Origin: Halomonas sp. 7T
GTDB lineage: Bacteria > Pseudomonadota > Gammaproteobacteria > Pseudomonadales > Halomonadaceae
Length of the DNA: 64,000 nucleotides
Direction: 5' to 3'
Assembly (NCBI RefSeq): GCF_025643255.1
Contig: NZ_CP087112.1
Location: 2,604,001-2,668,000 of the forward strand
A program made the position numbers and the translations under genes. Positions 31,332 through 39,842 of the stretch are shown piece after piece. Position 1 is the stretch's first letter, and every line of letters begins with the position of its first letter. The notes under the pieces are model-generated. The model saw only the letters and a list, made by a program, of their open reading frames with translations. It had not been told where the DNA came from and ran no database searches.

Positions 31332-32735
31332 TTACCTTTTACGCCCCAACTGAGCATCCAGCGCATCGAACTGCTGGGTAAGATAGCTACTCATACTATT
31401 CATCTGTGCGATCATGCCATCTAGCTGGCTGAACTGTTTGCGGTATCGAGCAATGGTGCCCTCAATACTTTTTTCCATACGTTCAAATCGATCGTCTAGA
31501 CTTTTGACGCGATTTTCAGCACCGCTAATCGCCAGCTTAACCACGCCATTGTTGCCCAGCATCTGCTCTATGCTAGTAGTTAGCTTGCCTGCTAAACCGT
31601 TGGCTTTTGTATCGCCAGCAAAGAAGTCTTTAAGCGCCTGGGGGTTGTTAGCAACCAAGTCATTTAACTTATCGTCATCTACTTTTAGCTTACCGTCCCG
31701 CTGCAGAGTAATGCCTAGCTGGTTGAGAGTGGAAAGCTCGCCACCCTCTGCCCCCCCGGTCAGCACGCTGCGCAGGCGTGATTCAATGGTGCGCACGGTG
31801 TTATCGCCGACTAGTTCACCTGCGGTTTCACTGTCGCCACTGAAGCTCGTCAACTTACTGATGGTGCCTTTTAAGTCGTTATACGCTTTTACAAAGCCGT
31901 TAATCGCTTCGCGCTGCTTTAGCGTATCGCGCTCTACGTTAATGGTGCTGGCGGCGGCTTCACCTTCGGCAATGCTTAACTCGGCCAAGTTGAGGGTGAC
32001 GCCCTGAATGGCCCCTTCAATCTGATTTTTGGCACTGGTAATGGTAATGCCGTTTACTTTTAGCTCGGCGTCTTTACCACTGTTCTGGGTGCCAGCACCT
32101 TCTGTGAAGGGGCCTGCCACCGCTGCCACAGGGTCTTGGCTAGCATCAATAAAACTAAAGCCATCAATAGAAGCTTTTTCCCCCGTCTCTTTAGAACTTA
32201 GCGCCAGTCGGTAGCCTTGGCCGTCGTTGATAATAGTGGCGTTAACACCAGACTCTTTGTTGGCGTTAATGGCATCACGAATCGCGGAAAGGCTGCTGCC
32301 GGGGGCAATGTCGATATCGACAGAATCGCCGCTACCAAAATTGAGCCGCATCGCGGTGGCGCCTTGCAGGTCTAGCGCTTCATCTTTTCCTTCAGTAATC
32401 CTGCTAGAGGCTAGCGTGCCGGAGGTAGCAAGTTGCGAGACTTCCACCCGGTAGCTGCCAGGCAAGGCACTAGCCGTGGTCGTCGCTTTAACAGCATCAC
32501 CCCGCACGCTGGCAGAAAGGCTTTGGTAAAGCTTAGGGTCGTTGATTTTCGCAACCGAATCTTGAAACGCATTCAGCGAGGTTTGCAGCTGTCCAAAGGC
32601 AGAAATTTTCGCCTGCTGCTGTTTTTTCTGAAGTGTTATCGGCGCGAGTTTGCCCCGCTCAGCCGCTTGAAGCTGATCAAGCAGCCCTGTTAGATCAAGG
32701 CCAGAACCAACGCCAAGAGAGGTTATTGTCGCCAT
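31332..32735 (-). CDS. fliD: Flagellar hook-associated protein 2 (filament cap), downstream copy
   Basis: Forms the pentameric cap that folds flagellin at the filament tip. The 467-aa product has the FliD N-terminal coiled-coil domain (MATITSLGVGSGLDLTGLLD), two flagellin hook IN-like segments (ALPGSYRVEVSQLA; VNGITITSAKNQIEGAIQGV) and a C-terminal coiled coil ending in LTQQFDALDAQLGRKR. It is a close paralogue of the next gene, especially at both termini, with a more divergent middle (exposed D2/D3 region). GAGGAAA supports the start. A sigma-28-like promoter lies 116 bp upstream and a terminator separates it from the other copy, so it is a separate transcription unit. Confidence 0.93.
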   Translation of the reverse strand: MATITSLGVGSGLDLTGLLDQLQAAERGKLAPITLQKKQQQAKISAFGQLQTSLNAFQDSVAKINDPKLYQSLSASVRGDAVKATTTASALPGSYRVEVSQLATSGTLASSRITEGKDEALDLQGATAMRLNFGSGDSVDIDIAPGSSLSAIRDAINANKESGVNATIINDGQGYRLALSSKETGEKASIDGFSFIDASQDPVAAVAGPFTEGAGTQNSGKDAELKVNGITITSAKNQIEGAIQGVTLNLAELSIAEGEAAASTINVERDTLKQREAINGFVKAYNDLKGTISKLTSFSGDSETAGELVGDNTVRTIESRLRSVLTGGAEGGELSTLNQLGITLQRDGKLKVDDDKLNDLVANNPQALKDFFAGDTKANGLAGKLTTSIEQMLGNNGVVKLAISGAENRVKSLDDRFERMEKSIEGTIARYRKQFSQLDGMIAQMNSMSSYLTQQFDALDAQLGRKR

Positions 32736-32850
32736 GCAGGGTTTCCTCAGTGCAAAAGCTAAACCACGGCTAAGTCAAAAAGCCATTTTCAACAACTAAA
32801 ACGGCGCACGCTGTCATATTGCGTGCGCACCAGAAAGGCAGATAGTATCT

Positions 32851-32877
32851 CTATCGACCGAAACGCGTACACCTTTA
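32851..32877 (-). promoter_or_regulatory. Sigma-28 (FliA) promoter of the downstream fliD
   Basis: On the minus strand TAAAGGTG (32870-32877), 11 bp, then GTCGATAG (32851-32858). The FliA consensus is TAAAGTTT-N11-GCCGATAA. Two mismatches occur in each half, spacing is exact. Confidence 0.68.
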
Positions 32878-32920
32878 GCGCTTTTTCAGGCTTTCAAAGA
32901 AAGAGTTAAGTCTATCAAAT

Positions 32921-32946
32921 AAAAACGCCTGCTTAGCGCAGGCGTT
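32921..32946 (-). terminator. Rho-independent terminator after the upstream fliD
   Basis: An 8-bp stem (ACGCCTGC with GCAGGCGT) and a 5-nt loop are followed on the minus strand by TTTTA, 22 bp past the stop codon of the upstream fliD. Confidence 0.85.
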
Positions 32947-32967
32947 TCAGATGATGGCTAGCCGCGA

Positions 32968-34320
32968 TTAACGACGGCCCAACTGCGCATCTAGGGCGTC
33001 AAACTGTTGAGTGAGGTAATCACTGGTTTGATTCATTTGGGCAATCATGCCATCCAACTGACCAAACTGAGTACGGTAGCGTGAAATGGTCTGCTCGATG
33101 GATTGCTCCATACGCGTGTAACGCTCTACCAACGACTCCGAACGGTTTTCAGCGCCAGAAATAGCGCCTGTCACCGTTCCGTTAGAGCTTAACAACTGCT
33201 CAAGGGTTTGGTTAACCTGGCCTGCCATGCCCTCATTATCCGCACTACCTGCAAAGAAGGCCGAGAGAGCATCCTGATTGTTAGCAATGGCATCGTCTAG
33301 CTTGCCGCTATCAATTTCCAGCGTGCCGTCTCGCTGCAGCGAAATACCGATATCAGTGAGCATGGAGAACTGGCCTTCTACACCGCCACTCAGCACGCTA
33401 CGTAAACGAGACTCTACCGTGCGCACGGCACTATCACCTAAAAGCTCGCCTGCAGCACCTGTTTCTGCGTTAAAGCTGGTGAGTTCGCCCATGGTGCCTT
33501 TCAGATCATTGTAGGCATCGACAAAGCCGGTAATCGCTTCACGCACAGCGCGAGTATCTTGCTCTACCGCTACGGTGCTATCACCTTCAGCCTGAAGATT
33601 GAGCGTCACGCCTTGAATCGCTCCGTCAACTTGGTTGGTGGGGCTTGTGATAGTAATGCCGTTAACATTTAATGAGGCATTTTGGCCAGTCTGAATGACC
33701 TCAGTATCAGTGGGGGTAACATTGATAACATCATTGAAATTGCTGCTTGAAATCGATGCATCAGCACCGGTTTCAGACGAACTAAGAGTCAAGCGATAAC
33801 CTTCACCATCATTGATCACTGACGCCAAAACGCCACTGCCCTCCTTGGCATTAATGGCATCGCGGATATCTTCCAGACTATCGCCCTGTTTAACGTTGAT
33901 ATTGACGCTATCTTGCTCTTGGCCTGTGAAATTCAATGTCAGAATGGTGTCAGCATCAACTAACTGAACATCTGATGCATTGATACGCCCCGTGGCTAAT
34001 GTGCCCGCCGTCGCTAATTGATCGACCGTTACGTTGTAGCTGCCGGGCTGCGCTTCACCATCTGCTGTGGCGGTAATGGCTTCTCCGCCTACATTGGTAG
34101 AGAGGCTCTCATAGAGCGAGCTATCATTTAGCGCCGCTGAGGCCGTTTGAAACTGTGAGAGCGCGCTCTTTAGCTGCCCATAGGCAGAAATTTTCGTTTG
34201 CTGGGTTTCCAGTTGACGCTCTATGGGTTCCAGCTTGCCCCGCTCAGCCTCCTGCAACTGATCCAGTAAACCATTTAGGTCTAGCCCTGAGCCAATGCCA
34301 AGTGATGAAATGGAAGCCAT
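32968..34320 (-). CDS. fliD: Flagellar hook-associated protein 2 (filament cap), upstream copy
   Basis: A second complete FliD of 450 aa. It has the same architecture: N-terminal helix with MASISSLGIGSGLDLNGLLD, hook IN-like repeats (AQPGSYNVTVDQLA; VNGITITSPTNQVDGAIQGV), and the C-terminal helix ending in LTQQFDALDAQLGRR. AAGGA precedes the ATG. It has its own sigma-28 promoter. No flagellin, fliS or fliT gene is adjacent. The two copies may cap different filaments, or provide antigenically different caps; this is inference. Confidence 0.93.
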   Translation of the reverse strand: MASISSLGIGSGLDLNGLLDQLQEAERGKLEPIERQLETQQTKISAYGQLKSALSQFQTASAALNDSSLYESLSTNVGGEAITATADGEAQPGSYNVTVDQLATAGTLATGRINASDVQLVDADTILTLNFTGQEQDSVNINVKQGDSLEDIRDAINAKEGSGVLASVINDGEGYRLTLSSSETGADASISSSNFNDVINVTPTDTEVIQTGQNASLNVNGITITSPTNQVDGAIQGVTLNLQAEGDSTVAVEQDTRAVREAITGFVDAYNDLKGTMGELTSFNAETGAAGELLGDSAVRTVESRLRSVLSGGVEGQFSMLTDIGISLQRDGTLEIDSGKLDDAIANNQDALSAFFAGSADNEGMAGQVNQTLEQLLSSNGTVTGAISGAENRSESLVERYTRMEQSIEQTISRYRTQFGQLDGMIAQMNQTSDYLTQQFDALDAQLGRR

Positions 34321-34395
34321 ACGATATCGTCCTTTTTTTAACGCCCTCTACTGCTTTGACGCTACTTATATGTTGAAGTCGAGTAATAACTTAAT

Positions 34396-34422
34396 ATATC
34401 GGCTATTAAACCCTAAACTTAA
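34396..34422 (-). promoter_or_regulatory. Sigma-28 (FliA) promoter of the upstream fliD
   Basis: On the minus strand TTAAGTTT (34415-34422), 11 bp, then GCCGATAT (34396-34403): one mismatch to each half of the FliA consensus TAAAGTTT-N11-GCCGATAA, with exact spacing. The start codon is 76 bp downstream. Confidence 0.85.
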
Positions 34423-34491
34423 GCAGTAAAGGCAAATTTTAAGCATTTAATAGTTACCGTATGTAAAGCACAGCCTTGCAGCCTGCTATTT

Positions 34492-34527
34492 TTAGACCTT
34501 GGTCTAACACTCTGATTGCTTTATAAT
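34492..34527 (+). promoter_or_regulatory. Sigma-70 promoter overlapped by a perfect palindrome
   Basis: TTGGTC (34499-34504) and a perfect TATAAT (34522-34527) are separated by 17 bp and drive the 109-aa gene at 34572. The -35 box lies inside TTAGACC-TT-GGTCTAA (34492-34507), a perfect 16-bp palindrome, a placement typical of repressor operators. TAGACC-type half-sites have been described for TetR-family repressors; the regulator is unknown here. Confidence 0.7.
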
Positions 34528-34571
34528 GCACTGCAGCAAGCCCGTTTTGGTTCTGTTTGCAGGAGAAAACT

Positions 34572-34901
34572 ATGTCCTCCCCGGTGTTTCAGCCCGCCCC
34601 CCCAGTGGCAACAGCCGCTTACCATGTGCAGCGCAGCCTTCGCCATTGTCTCTCCACCGTTGCCGAACTGCTTTACGACAACGGCTATGTGCTTGAGACC
34701 CTCACTTTACCTCAACGCGGCCTCACTCAGCGCGAGCTTAATCAACTGAGCGCGCAGCATGATAACTGGCAAACTTGCCAGCAGGTGCTGACAGAGAGCG
34801 AAGCAGCAGAATTTAATGATTATCAGCGTTTTGTGCTCACCGCGATGGGGCGGGAGATGATGTTCGATATGTTTGGTCAAGGCGCGGCAGATTGTGCTTA
34901 G
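34572..34901 (+). CDS. Uncharacterised 109-aa cytosolic protein
   Basis: I do not recognise this protein. It is 109 aa, has no signal peptide or membrane helix, contains four Cys and several Gln/His-rich stretches, and ends in the acidic, Phe/Met-rich stretch MMFDMFGQGAADCA. It is mostly predicted helical. GCAGGAG precedes the ATG, and a consensus promoter with an operator-like palindrome lies upstream, so it is very probably a real, regulated gene. It is divergent from fliD; a motility link is only suggested by position. Confidence 0.75.
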   Translation: MSSPVFQPAPPVATAAYHVQRSLRHCLSTVAELLYDNGYVLETLTLPQRGLTQRELNQLSAQHDNWQTCQQVLTESEAAEFNDYQRFVLTAMGREMMFDMFGQGAADCA

Positions 34902-34962
34902 CACTTACTGGCTGGATGTCAGTATGTAACGCCGTTTCTACTAAAAACGTTATTTAGTATGC

Positions 34963-35005
34963 AAAACGCCCGCAGATACTAGTTAAAATCAACTAGCTGC
35001 GGGCG
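34963..35005 (-). terminator. Long-stem terminator after the 24-aa peptide gene
   Basis: CGCCCGCA (34967-34974) pairs with TGCGGGCG (34998-35005), and inside it CTAGTT pairs with AACTAG. TTTTG follows on the minus strand. It lies 32 bp after the stop codon of the peptide gene. Confidence 0.78.
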
Positions 35006-35037
35006 ATTAATTAATGGCTTAAACAGAACGTACTAAG

Positions 35038-35112
35038 TTAACGCAGGCCGAGCAGCGACAGAATAAATAAAACCACTACAACTAAGCCTACGATATAAAT
35101 AATGCTACGCAT
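35038..35112 (-). CDS. 24-aa hydrophobic membrane peptide
   Basis: A 75-bp gene too short for ordinary ORF calling. The product begins MRSIIYIVGL, continues as an uninterrupted Val/Leu/Ile/Phe helix, and ends LLGLR. It is thus a single transmembrane helix with one Arg at each end. AAGGAG lies seven bases before the ATG, and a strong terminator follows, so the unit is complete. Very short membrane peptides of this type are seen in other gammaproteobacteria and usually annotated as hypothetical; function is unknown. It is alone in the 396-bp gap between its neighbours; the remaining 35113-35298 shows no other gene. Confidence 0.7.
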   Translation of the reverse strand: MRSIIYIVGLVVVVLFILSLLGLR

Positions 35113-35298
35113 GACGGCACTCCTTGCTTATTGCGTTTCCGATAAATCAAAAGGTTGCTTACTTTGAAGCTGACTCCCAAAGGCTAGCAGGCTTTTCCGC
35201 TTTTTGCGTAATACTCACCCTTTTCGTGATGGAACCTCTTTGACATCTTAGCCTCGAACCTTTGCTTGCTCCGCCACTTGTCTTATCGAGGTGCTACG

Positions 35299-36312
35299 AT
35301 GCGTTTATTTTGTCAGGTGATTTCCTGTGGCGCTATTTCACTTTTGTTAAGCGCTGTGGCGGCAGCTCAGGCACCTAGCGCCAGAGCGCTCAACACGCTC
35401 GACCAGCAAACGGCGGCGCTAGACCGTGTGCATGCGGTTGTTGTCGCTCACCAGGGCCGCATTGTTCACGAACGTCATCAGGGTGGCCCTGGCGTTTCTG
35501 CACCTACCAATATCAAATCGCTTTCCAAAACCGTACTCGCAGCGGTCACCGGCGCGGCCATTGAGGCAGGGGTGATTGAATCTACCGAGCAAACCATGGT
35601 GGCACTGCTAGGCCAGTTGCCAAATGGCGTTGATCCGCAGGTGAATGAGATTACCGTGGCGCACTTGCTGGCCCAACAAGCCGGGTTGGAGCGCACCTCA
35701 GGTAGTAACTACAGCGCTTGGGTCGCTAGCAACAACTGGGTGAATAACGCACTCTCCCGCCCGTTTGTGGATGAACCCGGCGGTCGCATGCTGTATTCAA
35801 CAGGCACCAGCCATTTGCTTTCTGCCGCGCTTACCCAAGCGAGCGGTGATACCACCCACGCCCTTGCGCAGCGTTTGTTGGGTGAGCCGCTAAATATTGC
35901 CATTCCTCCCTGGCTGCAGGATCCCCAGGGCATTTACTTTGGCGGCAACGATATGCAGCTTTCGCCCAGGGCATTAATAGAGATCGGCGAGCTATATCGT
36001 AACGATGGCATGGTCTTTGATGACAGCGGAGAGGGACAGCGGGTGCTGCCGGAAGGCTGGGTTGAAGACTCTTGGACAGCCAGAGGAGAATCTCAGTGGA
36101 CAGGTGATGGTTACGGCTTTGGATGGTTTATTACGACGCTTGCGGATGTACCGGTGTATTACGGCAGGGGCTACGGTGGTCAGGCGCTCTATGTAATCCC
36201 CGAGCGGGAAATGACGGTGGTCATGACGTCTGATCCAACGCCACCCTCTCCCGGCGGGCAGTTTCAGCAGCGGCTAAACCAGCTGTTGATTGGCCTATTG
36301 GAAGGGGAGTAG
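35299..36312 (+). CDS. Secreted serine hydrolase of the class C beta-lactamase/esterase family
   Basis: A 337-aa protein with a Sec signal peptide (residues 1-25, cleaved near AAA-QA). The nucleophile motif is SLSK (Ser74-Lys77), followed by the Tyr motif YSTGTS near residue 165 and a C-terminal GYGGQ in place of the KTG box. This pattern fits Pfam Beta-lactamase-fold esterases and peptidases better than true beta-lactamases. The substrate is unknown. The ATG at 35299 is preferred to an upstream TTG (35266) because GAGGTG precedes it and the signal peptide then starts correctly. It ends against the converging yqhA-like gene with no gap. Confidence 0.82.
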   Translation: MRLFCQVISCGAISLLLSAVAAAQAPSARALNTLDQQTAALDRVHAVVVAHQGRIVHERHQGGPGVSAPTNIKSLSKTVLAAVTGAAIEAGVIESTEQTMVALLGQLPNGVDPQVNEITVAHLLAQQAGLERTSGSNYSAWVASNNWVNNALSRPFVDEPGGRMLYSTGTSHLLSAALTQASGDTTHALAQRLLGEPLNIAIPPWLQDPQGIYFGGNDMQLSPRALIEIGELYRNDGMVFDDSGEGQRVLPEGWVEDSWTARGESQWTGDGYGFGWFITTLADVPVYYGRGYGGQALYVIPEREMTVVMTSDPTPPSPGGQFQQRLNQLLIGLLEGE

Positions 36313-36873
36313 CTACTCGTCTTTATGTCCCAAACTCATTAAGTAAAGCGCTGCGGCGAGGGCCAGCACCGAAAGTGCCAAGTAAATTGCCTCCAGCGGC
36401 GTACTAAAGCGGATATCAACTACCGCTCGGAAAAACTCGATAATCACTGCCAAAATCACCACACGAGCAATTTTGTCCTTGAGTTGATCCAGCGAGCCTA
36501 CGTTAAACGGATGCATTGGAGAACGGACTTCTGCCTGGTCGATACGAGAGACAAATAGACGATAGATGCCCAGCCCGAAAATGAGCAGCACAATCGCAAT
36601 TAAATAAACATCAACAGCGATAATTATGTCGGGCACCAAGGTATCGTGGATATCGATAGAGCTATCAACTAGGTAGTAGCGGAATACGTCGCCCACCACG
36701 GTTAAAATATCCAGTGTGCCGACTATAAACAACACTAGCGAGCCCAATAGGCTTGGTACCACTGCCAGCATGACAAGAAAACGCGAGTTCCATAGCGCGG
36801 TTTCAATGCGCCGCTCCCAGCGCTTCTGCTCATCCGGCCGTTTAGGGGGTGTGGGTGGTGAAGCATCAGCCAT
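36313..36873 (-). CDS. YqhA-family (UPF0114) inner membrane protein
   Basis: A 186-aa membrane protein of unknown function. After a Pro-rich cytosolic N-terminus come four hydrophobic segments (about 25-50, 75-100, 120-140 and 155-178). The RRIETALWNSRFLVMLAVVPSL start is characteristic of the YqhA/UPF0114 family. AAGGAG seven bases upstream fixes the start at 36873; the frame extends seven codons further and would overlap the exoD gene. It is last in a four-gene run yejK-terB-exoD-yqhA. Confidence 0.82.
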   Translation of the reverse strand: MADASPPTPPKRPDEQKRWERRIETALWNSRFLVMLAVVPSLLGSLVLFIVGTLDILTVVGDVFRYYLVDSSIDIHDTLVPDIIIAVDVYLIAIVLLIFGLGIYRLFVSRIDQAEVRSPMHPFNVGSLDQLKDKIARVVILAVIIEFFRAVVDIRFSTPLEAIYLALSVLALAAALYLMSLGHKDE

Positions 36874-36886
36874 GTCAGGCTCCTTA

Positions 36887-37477
36887 TTAAACATTCATCG
36901 CGATTAATGTGCAGGTAGCGCCAAACAGCGCCAATCCCAGCAGTAACACGAGGCCATCACGCGCGACCAGCCCTAACCCGAGCAGCACCAGCGCCAAGCC
37001 AGCGCCGTTGGCAGAGAAGGGAATGAATTCCATTGGGGGCATCGCTAAAGCAATCATTAGGCAAACCAGGGCCGTCACGCGAATGCCGATATAGCCTGTG
37101 AGCCAGGGTAAACGCACGCGCAAAAGGCCGTCCACCCAGCGGGCAGGCTTCTTCATCAGTTGAAGACCCTTGTTAAATTTTTGCCGAGAAAAAGAGCGTT
37201 TTAGCAGAAAACCGGGCAGCCAGAACGCTTCACGTCCAGCCAGTAACTGTACCGAAACCAGCAGCACAAGGACGGCCATCAGTGTCGGCATGCCAGGTAT
37301 ATCACCGATAATCGGCGCTAACGTAATTAATCCCGCGACAAGTAATAACGGCCCAAAAGAGCGTCTGCCTACGGCACTCACCACATCGTCGACGCTGACC
37401 CGGGAAGCTCCCTTTTCCAGCGTTTCTATGGATTCAATTAAATCCATTAACGTCGTGTCTTCGCTGCGGTTATACAT
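36887..37477 (-). CDS. ExoD-family membrane protein
   Basis: A 196-aa protein with about five hydrophobic segments, matching the ExoD family named after a rhizobial gene affecting exopolysaccharide and alkali tolerance. Diagnostic stretches are SFGPLLLVAGLITLAPIIGDIPGMPT (split between the first two helices) and REAFWLPGFLLKRS. Function in this organism is unknown; envelope or polysaccharide role is inferred from the family name only. It overlaps the terB gene by eight bases. Confidence 0.82.
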   Translation of the reverse strand: MYNRSEDTTLMDLIESIETLEKGASRVSVDDVVSAVGRRSFGPLLLVAGLITLAPIIGDIPGMPTLMAVLVLLVSVQLLAGREAFWLPGFLLKRSFSRQKFNKGLQLMKKPARWVDGLLRVRLPWLTGYIGIRVTALVCLMIALAMPPMEFIPFSANGAGLALVLLGLGLVARDGLVLLLGLALFGATCTLIAMNV

Positions 37478-37934
37478 TGTGGTTATGCTGCTCCTGCGCC
37501 TGTAATTTGAAGCGAATAAAGTCGCTATGGCTCACGTGCAGCAGATCTGCAAGCCGCCGTATACGGTGCTCTTCAAGCGGGTCGATATTGCCGTCTGCCC
37601 AGGCTAACTGCCACATTAACGCCACCAGCTCGCAGCGCTGTTCGTAGCCGTAGTGCTGCTTAATCAGGCTAACGAACTGATAGTGATCCACCGCGTCGTC
37701 AACCTCCGCTTCCGCCAGCGTCATTAACTCGGTGACTTCGCTGTTGCTTAACCGGTAGCGAGTGGTGAGCATCTGTTTGAGCGCGTCGCGCTCGGCATCG
37801 CTTTGGTCGTAATCAGCACGCATCACTTCGCAAAACAGCGCTGCGGTGGCCAGCTCTAACGTCATGGTGCGATTTTCGCGCTGCTCTGGCTCCGCTAGCG
37901 CCCGTTGAAAAAATTGACTAATGGCATCCAGCAC
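37470..37934 (-). CDS. TerB-family protein
   Basis: A 154-aa helical protein with the TerB (tellurite resistance-like) domain: ELATAALFCEVMRAD, ERDALKQMLTTRY and ALMWQLAWADGNIDPLEEHRIR. The acidic AWADGxIDPxE segment is the family metal-binding motif. I start it at a GTG (37934) because AGGAGAG lies seven bases upstream; the open frame continues upstream without support. Most single TerB genes like this are not part of a ter operon, and no other ter genes are near, so a role in tellurite resistance is not implied. Confidence 0.82.
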   Translation of the reverse strand: MLDAISQFFQRALAEPEQRENRTMTLELATAALFCEVMRADYDQSDAERDALKQMLTTRYRLSNSEVTELMTLAEAEVDDAVDHYQFVSLIKQHYGYEQRCELVALMWQLAWADGNIDPLEEHRIRRLADLLHVSHSDFIRFKLQAQEQHNHNV

Positions 37935-38017
37935 GGCGTCTCTCCTGTAAACCAACTTATCGCTTCGACTTGTGAGGTAGCGCTTAGTGCCCACCCAATG
38001 AAGGCTAAGGCAGTGCC

Positions 38018-39031
38018 TCACTCTTTACGCTTGGCGAGCTGCTCTTTGAGCTGTTTGGGCACCTGCTTGATGATCAGACGATCCTGAGTTTCATCGTACT
38101 CAATGCTAGACCCCAGCAGGTGTGAATCGAAGCTGATCGAGACACCGCCAGAGCGGCCGGTGAAGCGGCGAAACTGACTGATGGTGCGTTTATCCGGCGG
38201 GATTTCCGGCGAAAGGCCGTAGTCGGCATTGCGAATATGGTCGTAAAACGCTTTAGGCTGTTTCTCATCCACGAGCCCGGAGAGTTCTTCCAGCGTCATC
38301 GGCTCGCCGCGGCGCAGCTGCTCGTTGGCGTAATCGACCAAGGTATCGGTTTTTTCACGGCTGGCGTCGTCGTCTAAATCCTCTTTTTCGACGTAGTCGC
38401 TAAACGCTTTCAGCAAGGTGCGGGTTTCGGCGGGGGCATCAATGCCCTCCTCCATGCCCAGTAGCGCCACCACGCCATCGGCCAGTTTTTTACCGCCCCG
38501 GTCTTTTAAAAACGAGACGTACTGGGTGCTTTGCGCGCCGCTCTGCCACTGGGTCAGGTTAATTCGGGCCGCCAGGGTAAGCTGGCTGGTATTCAACTGG
38601 ACGGCGGGCACCGCTTGGTGCGCGTCGTTAAAACCGATGCCTTCCCGCTGATGAATTAACCCCATCAACAGCGTTTCAGTGTCACCCTGGCGTAGATGGG
38701 CGATCACCAAGTAACCGCTCACCGAGAGCTGGCCTTGCAGTGTTTGAGCCAAACGCTCGGCAATGGCGTTGGCCAGTTCGGCAAAGGTTTGCTCTTCCGC
38801 GTGGTACGCCGTAAGCCACGCCACCAGAGGTCCCGCCTGCTCGCCCTGCTCGGCAAAGCGCCCCCAACCTTTTGCCTTGGTGTTGTAGGTATCGTTTAGC
38901 GCGTTCACCAAGGTGCCCATCACGGCATCATCGCTTTCAGTACGGGCGGACTCAGGCGGAGCAATCACGCTTAAGCGCTCGCCGTCTATCGACGGTTCAA
39001 TACGGTAGGCAGTGCTTTGCAGTAGCGGCAT
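38018..39031 (-). CDS. yejK: Nucleoid-associated protein YejK/NdpA
   Basis: A 337-aa nucleoid-associated protein of the NdpA/YejK 37-kDa family. Visible family features are the N-terminal acidic region, the conserved central FLKDRGGKKLADGVVALLGM segment, and the C-terminal RFTGRSGGVSISFDSHLLG region before a basic tail (KQVPKQLKEQLAKRKE). E. coli YejK binds topoisomerase IV and the nucleoid. It is first of the yejK-terB-exoD-yqhA run; the ABC exporter operon ends 50 bp upstream. Confidence 0.9.
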   Translation of the reverse strand: MPLLQSTAYRIEPSIDGERLSVIAPPESARTESDDAVMGTLVNALNDTYNTKAKGWGRFAEQGEQAGPLVAWLTAYHAEEQTFAELANAIAERLAQTLQGQLSVSGYLVIAHLRQGDTETLLMGLIHQREGIGFNDAHQAVPAVQLNTSQLTLAARINLTQWQSGAQSTQYVSFLKDRGGKKLADGVVALLGMEEGIDAPAETRTLLKAFSDYVEKEDLDDDASREKTDTLVDYANEQLRRGEPMTLEELSGLVDEKQPKAFYDHIRNADYGLSPEIPPDKRTISQFRRFTGRSGGVSISFDSHLLGSSIEYDETQDRLIIKQVPKQLKEQLAKRKE

Positions 39032-39080
39032 AAACAGTCGTCACCTTTGGAATAGATACGTCTAATCGATCAGTTAAGCG

Positions 39081-39842
39081 TCAGGGTTTTAAGCGATAGC
39101 CGGTGCGGAAAATCCAGGCAATGGTGGCAAGGCTTGCTGCCAAAAACAGCAAAATCATCGCCACGCTGGCACCCAAGCTGACATCGCTAATGCCGTAGAA
39201 GCTCCAGCGGAACCCGCTGACGAGATACACCACCGGATTCGCCAAGGTCACACTCTGCCAAAACGGAGGGAGCATATCGATGGAGTAGAAGCTGCCGCCT
39301 AAAAACGTGAGCGGGGTAATCACCAACAGCGGCACTAGCTGCAGCTTGTCGAAGCCATCCGCCCAGATGCCGATAATAAAACCCAGCAGGCTAAAGGTGA
39401 CGGCGGTCAGCACCAGAAACGTCAGCATCCAGAACGGGTGTGCGATCTCAAGCGGCACAAAGAAGCTAGACGTGCCGAGAATGATCAGCCCCAGCAGTAT
39501 CGATTTCGAAGCCGCCGCCCCCACGTAGCCCACGACAATCTCTAGATAGGAGATTGGCGCCGAGAGAATTTCGTAGATACTGCCGGAGAACTTGGGGAAA
39601 AAGATGCCAAACGAGGCGTTCGAGACGCTCTGGGTCAGTAGCATCAGCATAATCAGGCCAGGAACAATAAACGCACCGTAGCTCACTCCCCCAATCTCAC
39701 TGATCCGCGAGCCAATCGCGGCACCAAACACCACAAAATAGAGTGAGGTGGAAATCACTGGCGAGACAATACTTTGCAGCAGCGTTCGGCGGGTGCGGGC
39801 CATTTCTGCCATATAGATGGCACGAACGGGATAGAGGTTCAT
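39081..39842 (-). CDS. ABC-2 type exporter, permease subunit
   Basis: A 253-aa inner-membrane protein with six hydrophobic segments and the ABC2_membrane signature ([17 protein letters not shown]). It resembles YadH of E. coli. It begins with an ATGA overlap with the upstream ATPase gene, so the two form one exporter. The substrate is not evident. Confidence 0.9.
   Translation of the reverse strand: MNLYPVRAIYMAEMARTRRTLLQSIVSPVISTSLYFVVFGAAIGSRISEIGGVSYGAFIVPGLIMLMLLTQSVSNASFGIFFPKFSGSIYEILSAPISYLEIVVGYVGAAASKSILLGLIILGTSSFFVPLEIAHPFWMLTFLVLTAVTFSLLGFIIGIWADGFDKLQLVPLLVITPLTFLGGSFYSIDMLPPFWQSVTLANPVVYLVSGFRWSFYGISDVSLGASVAMILLFLAASLATIAWIFRTGYRLKP

Noticed and set aside
37470..37934. Tellurite resistance function for the TerB-family gene
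   Set aside because: No terZACDE genes are near and single TerB proteins have varied or unknown roles.
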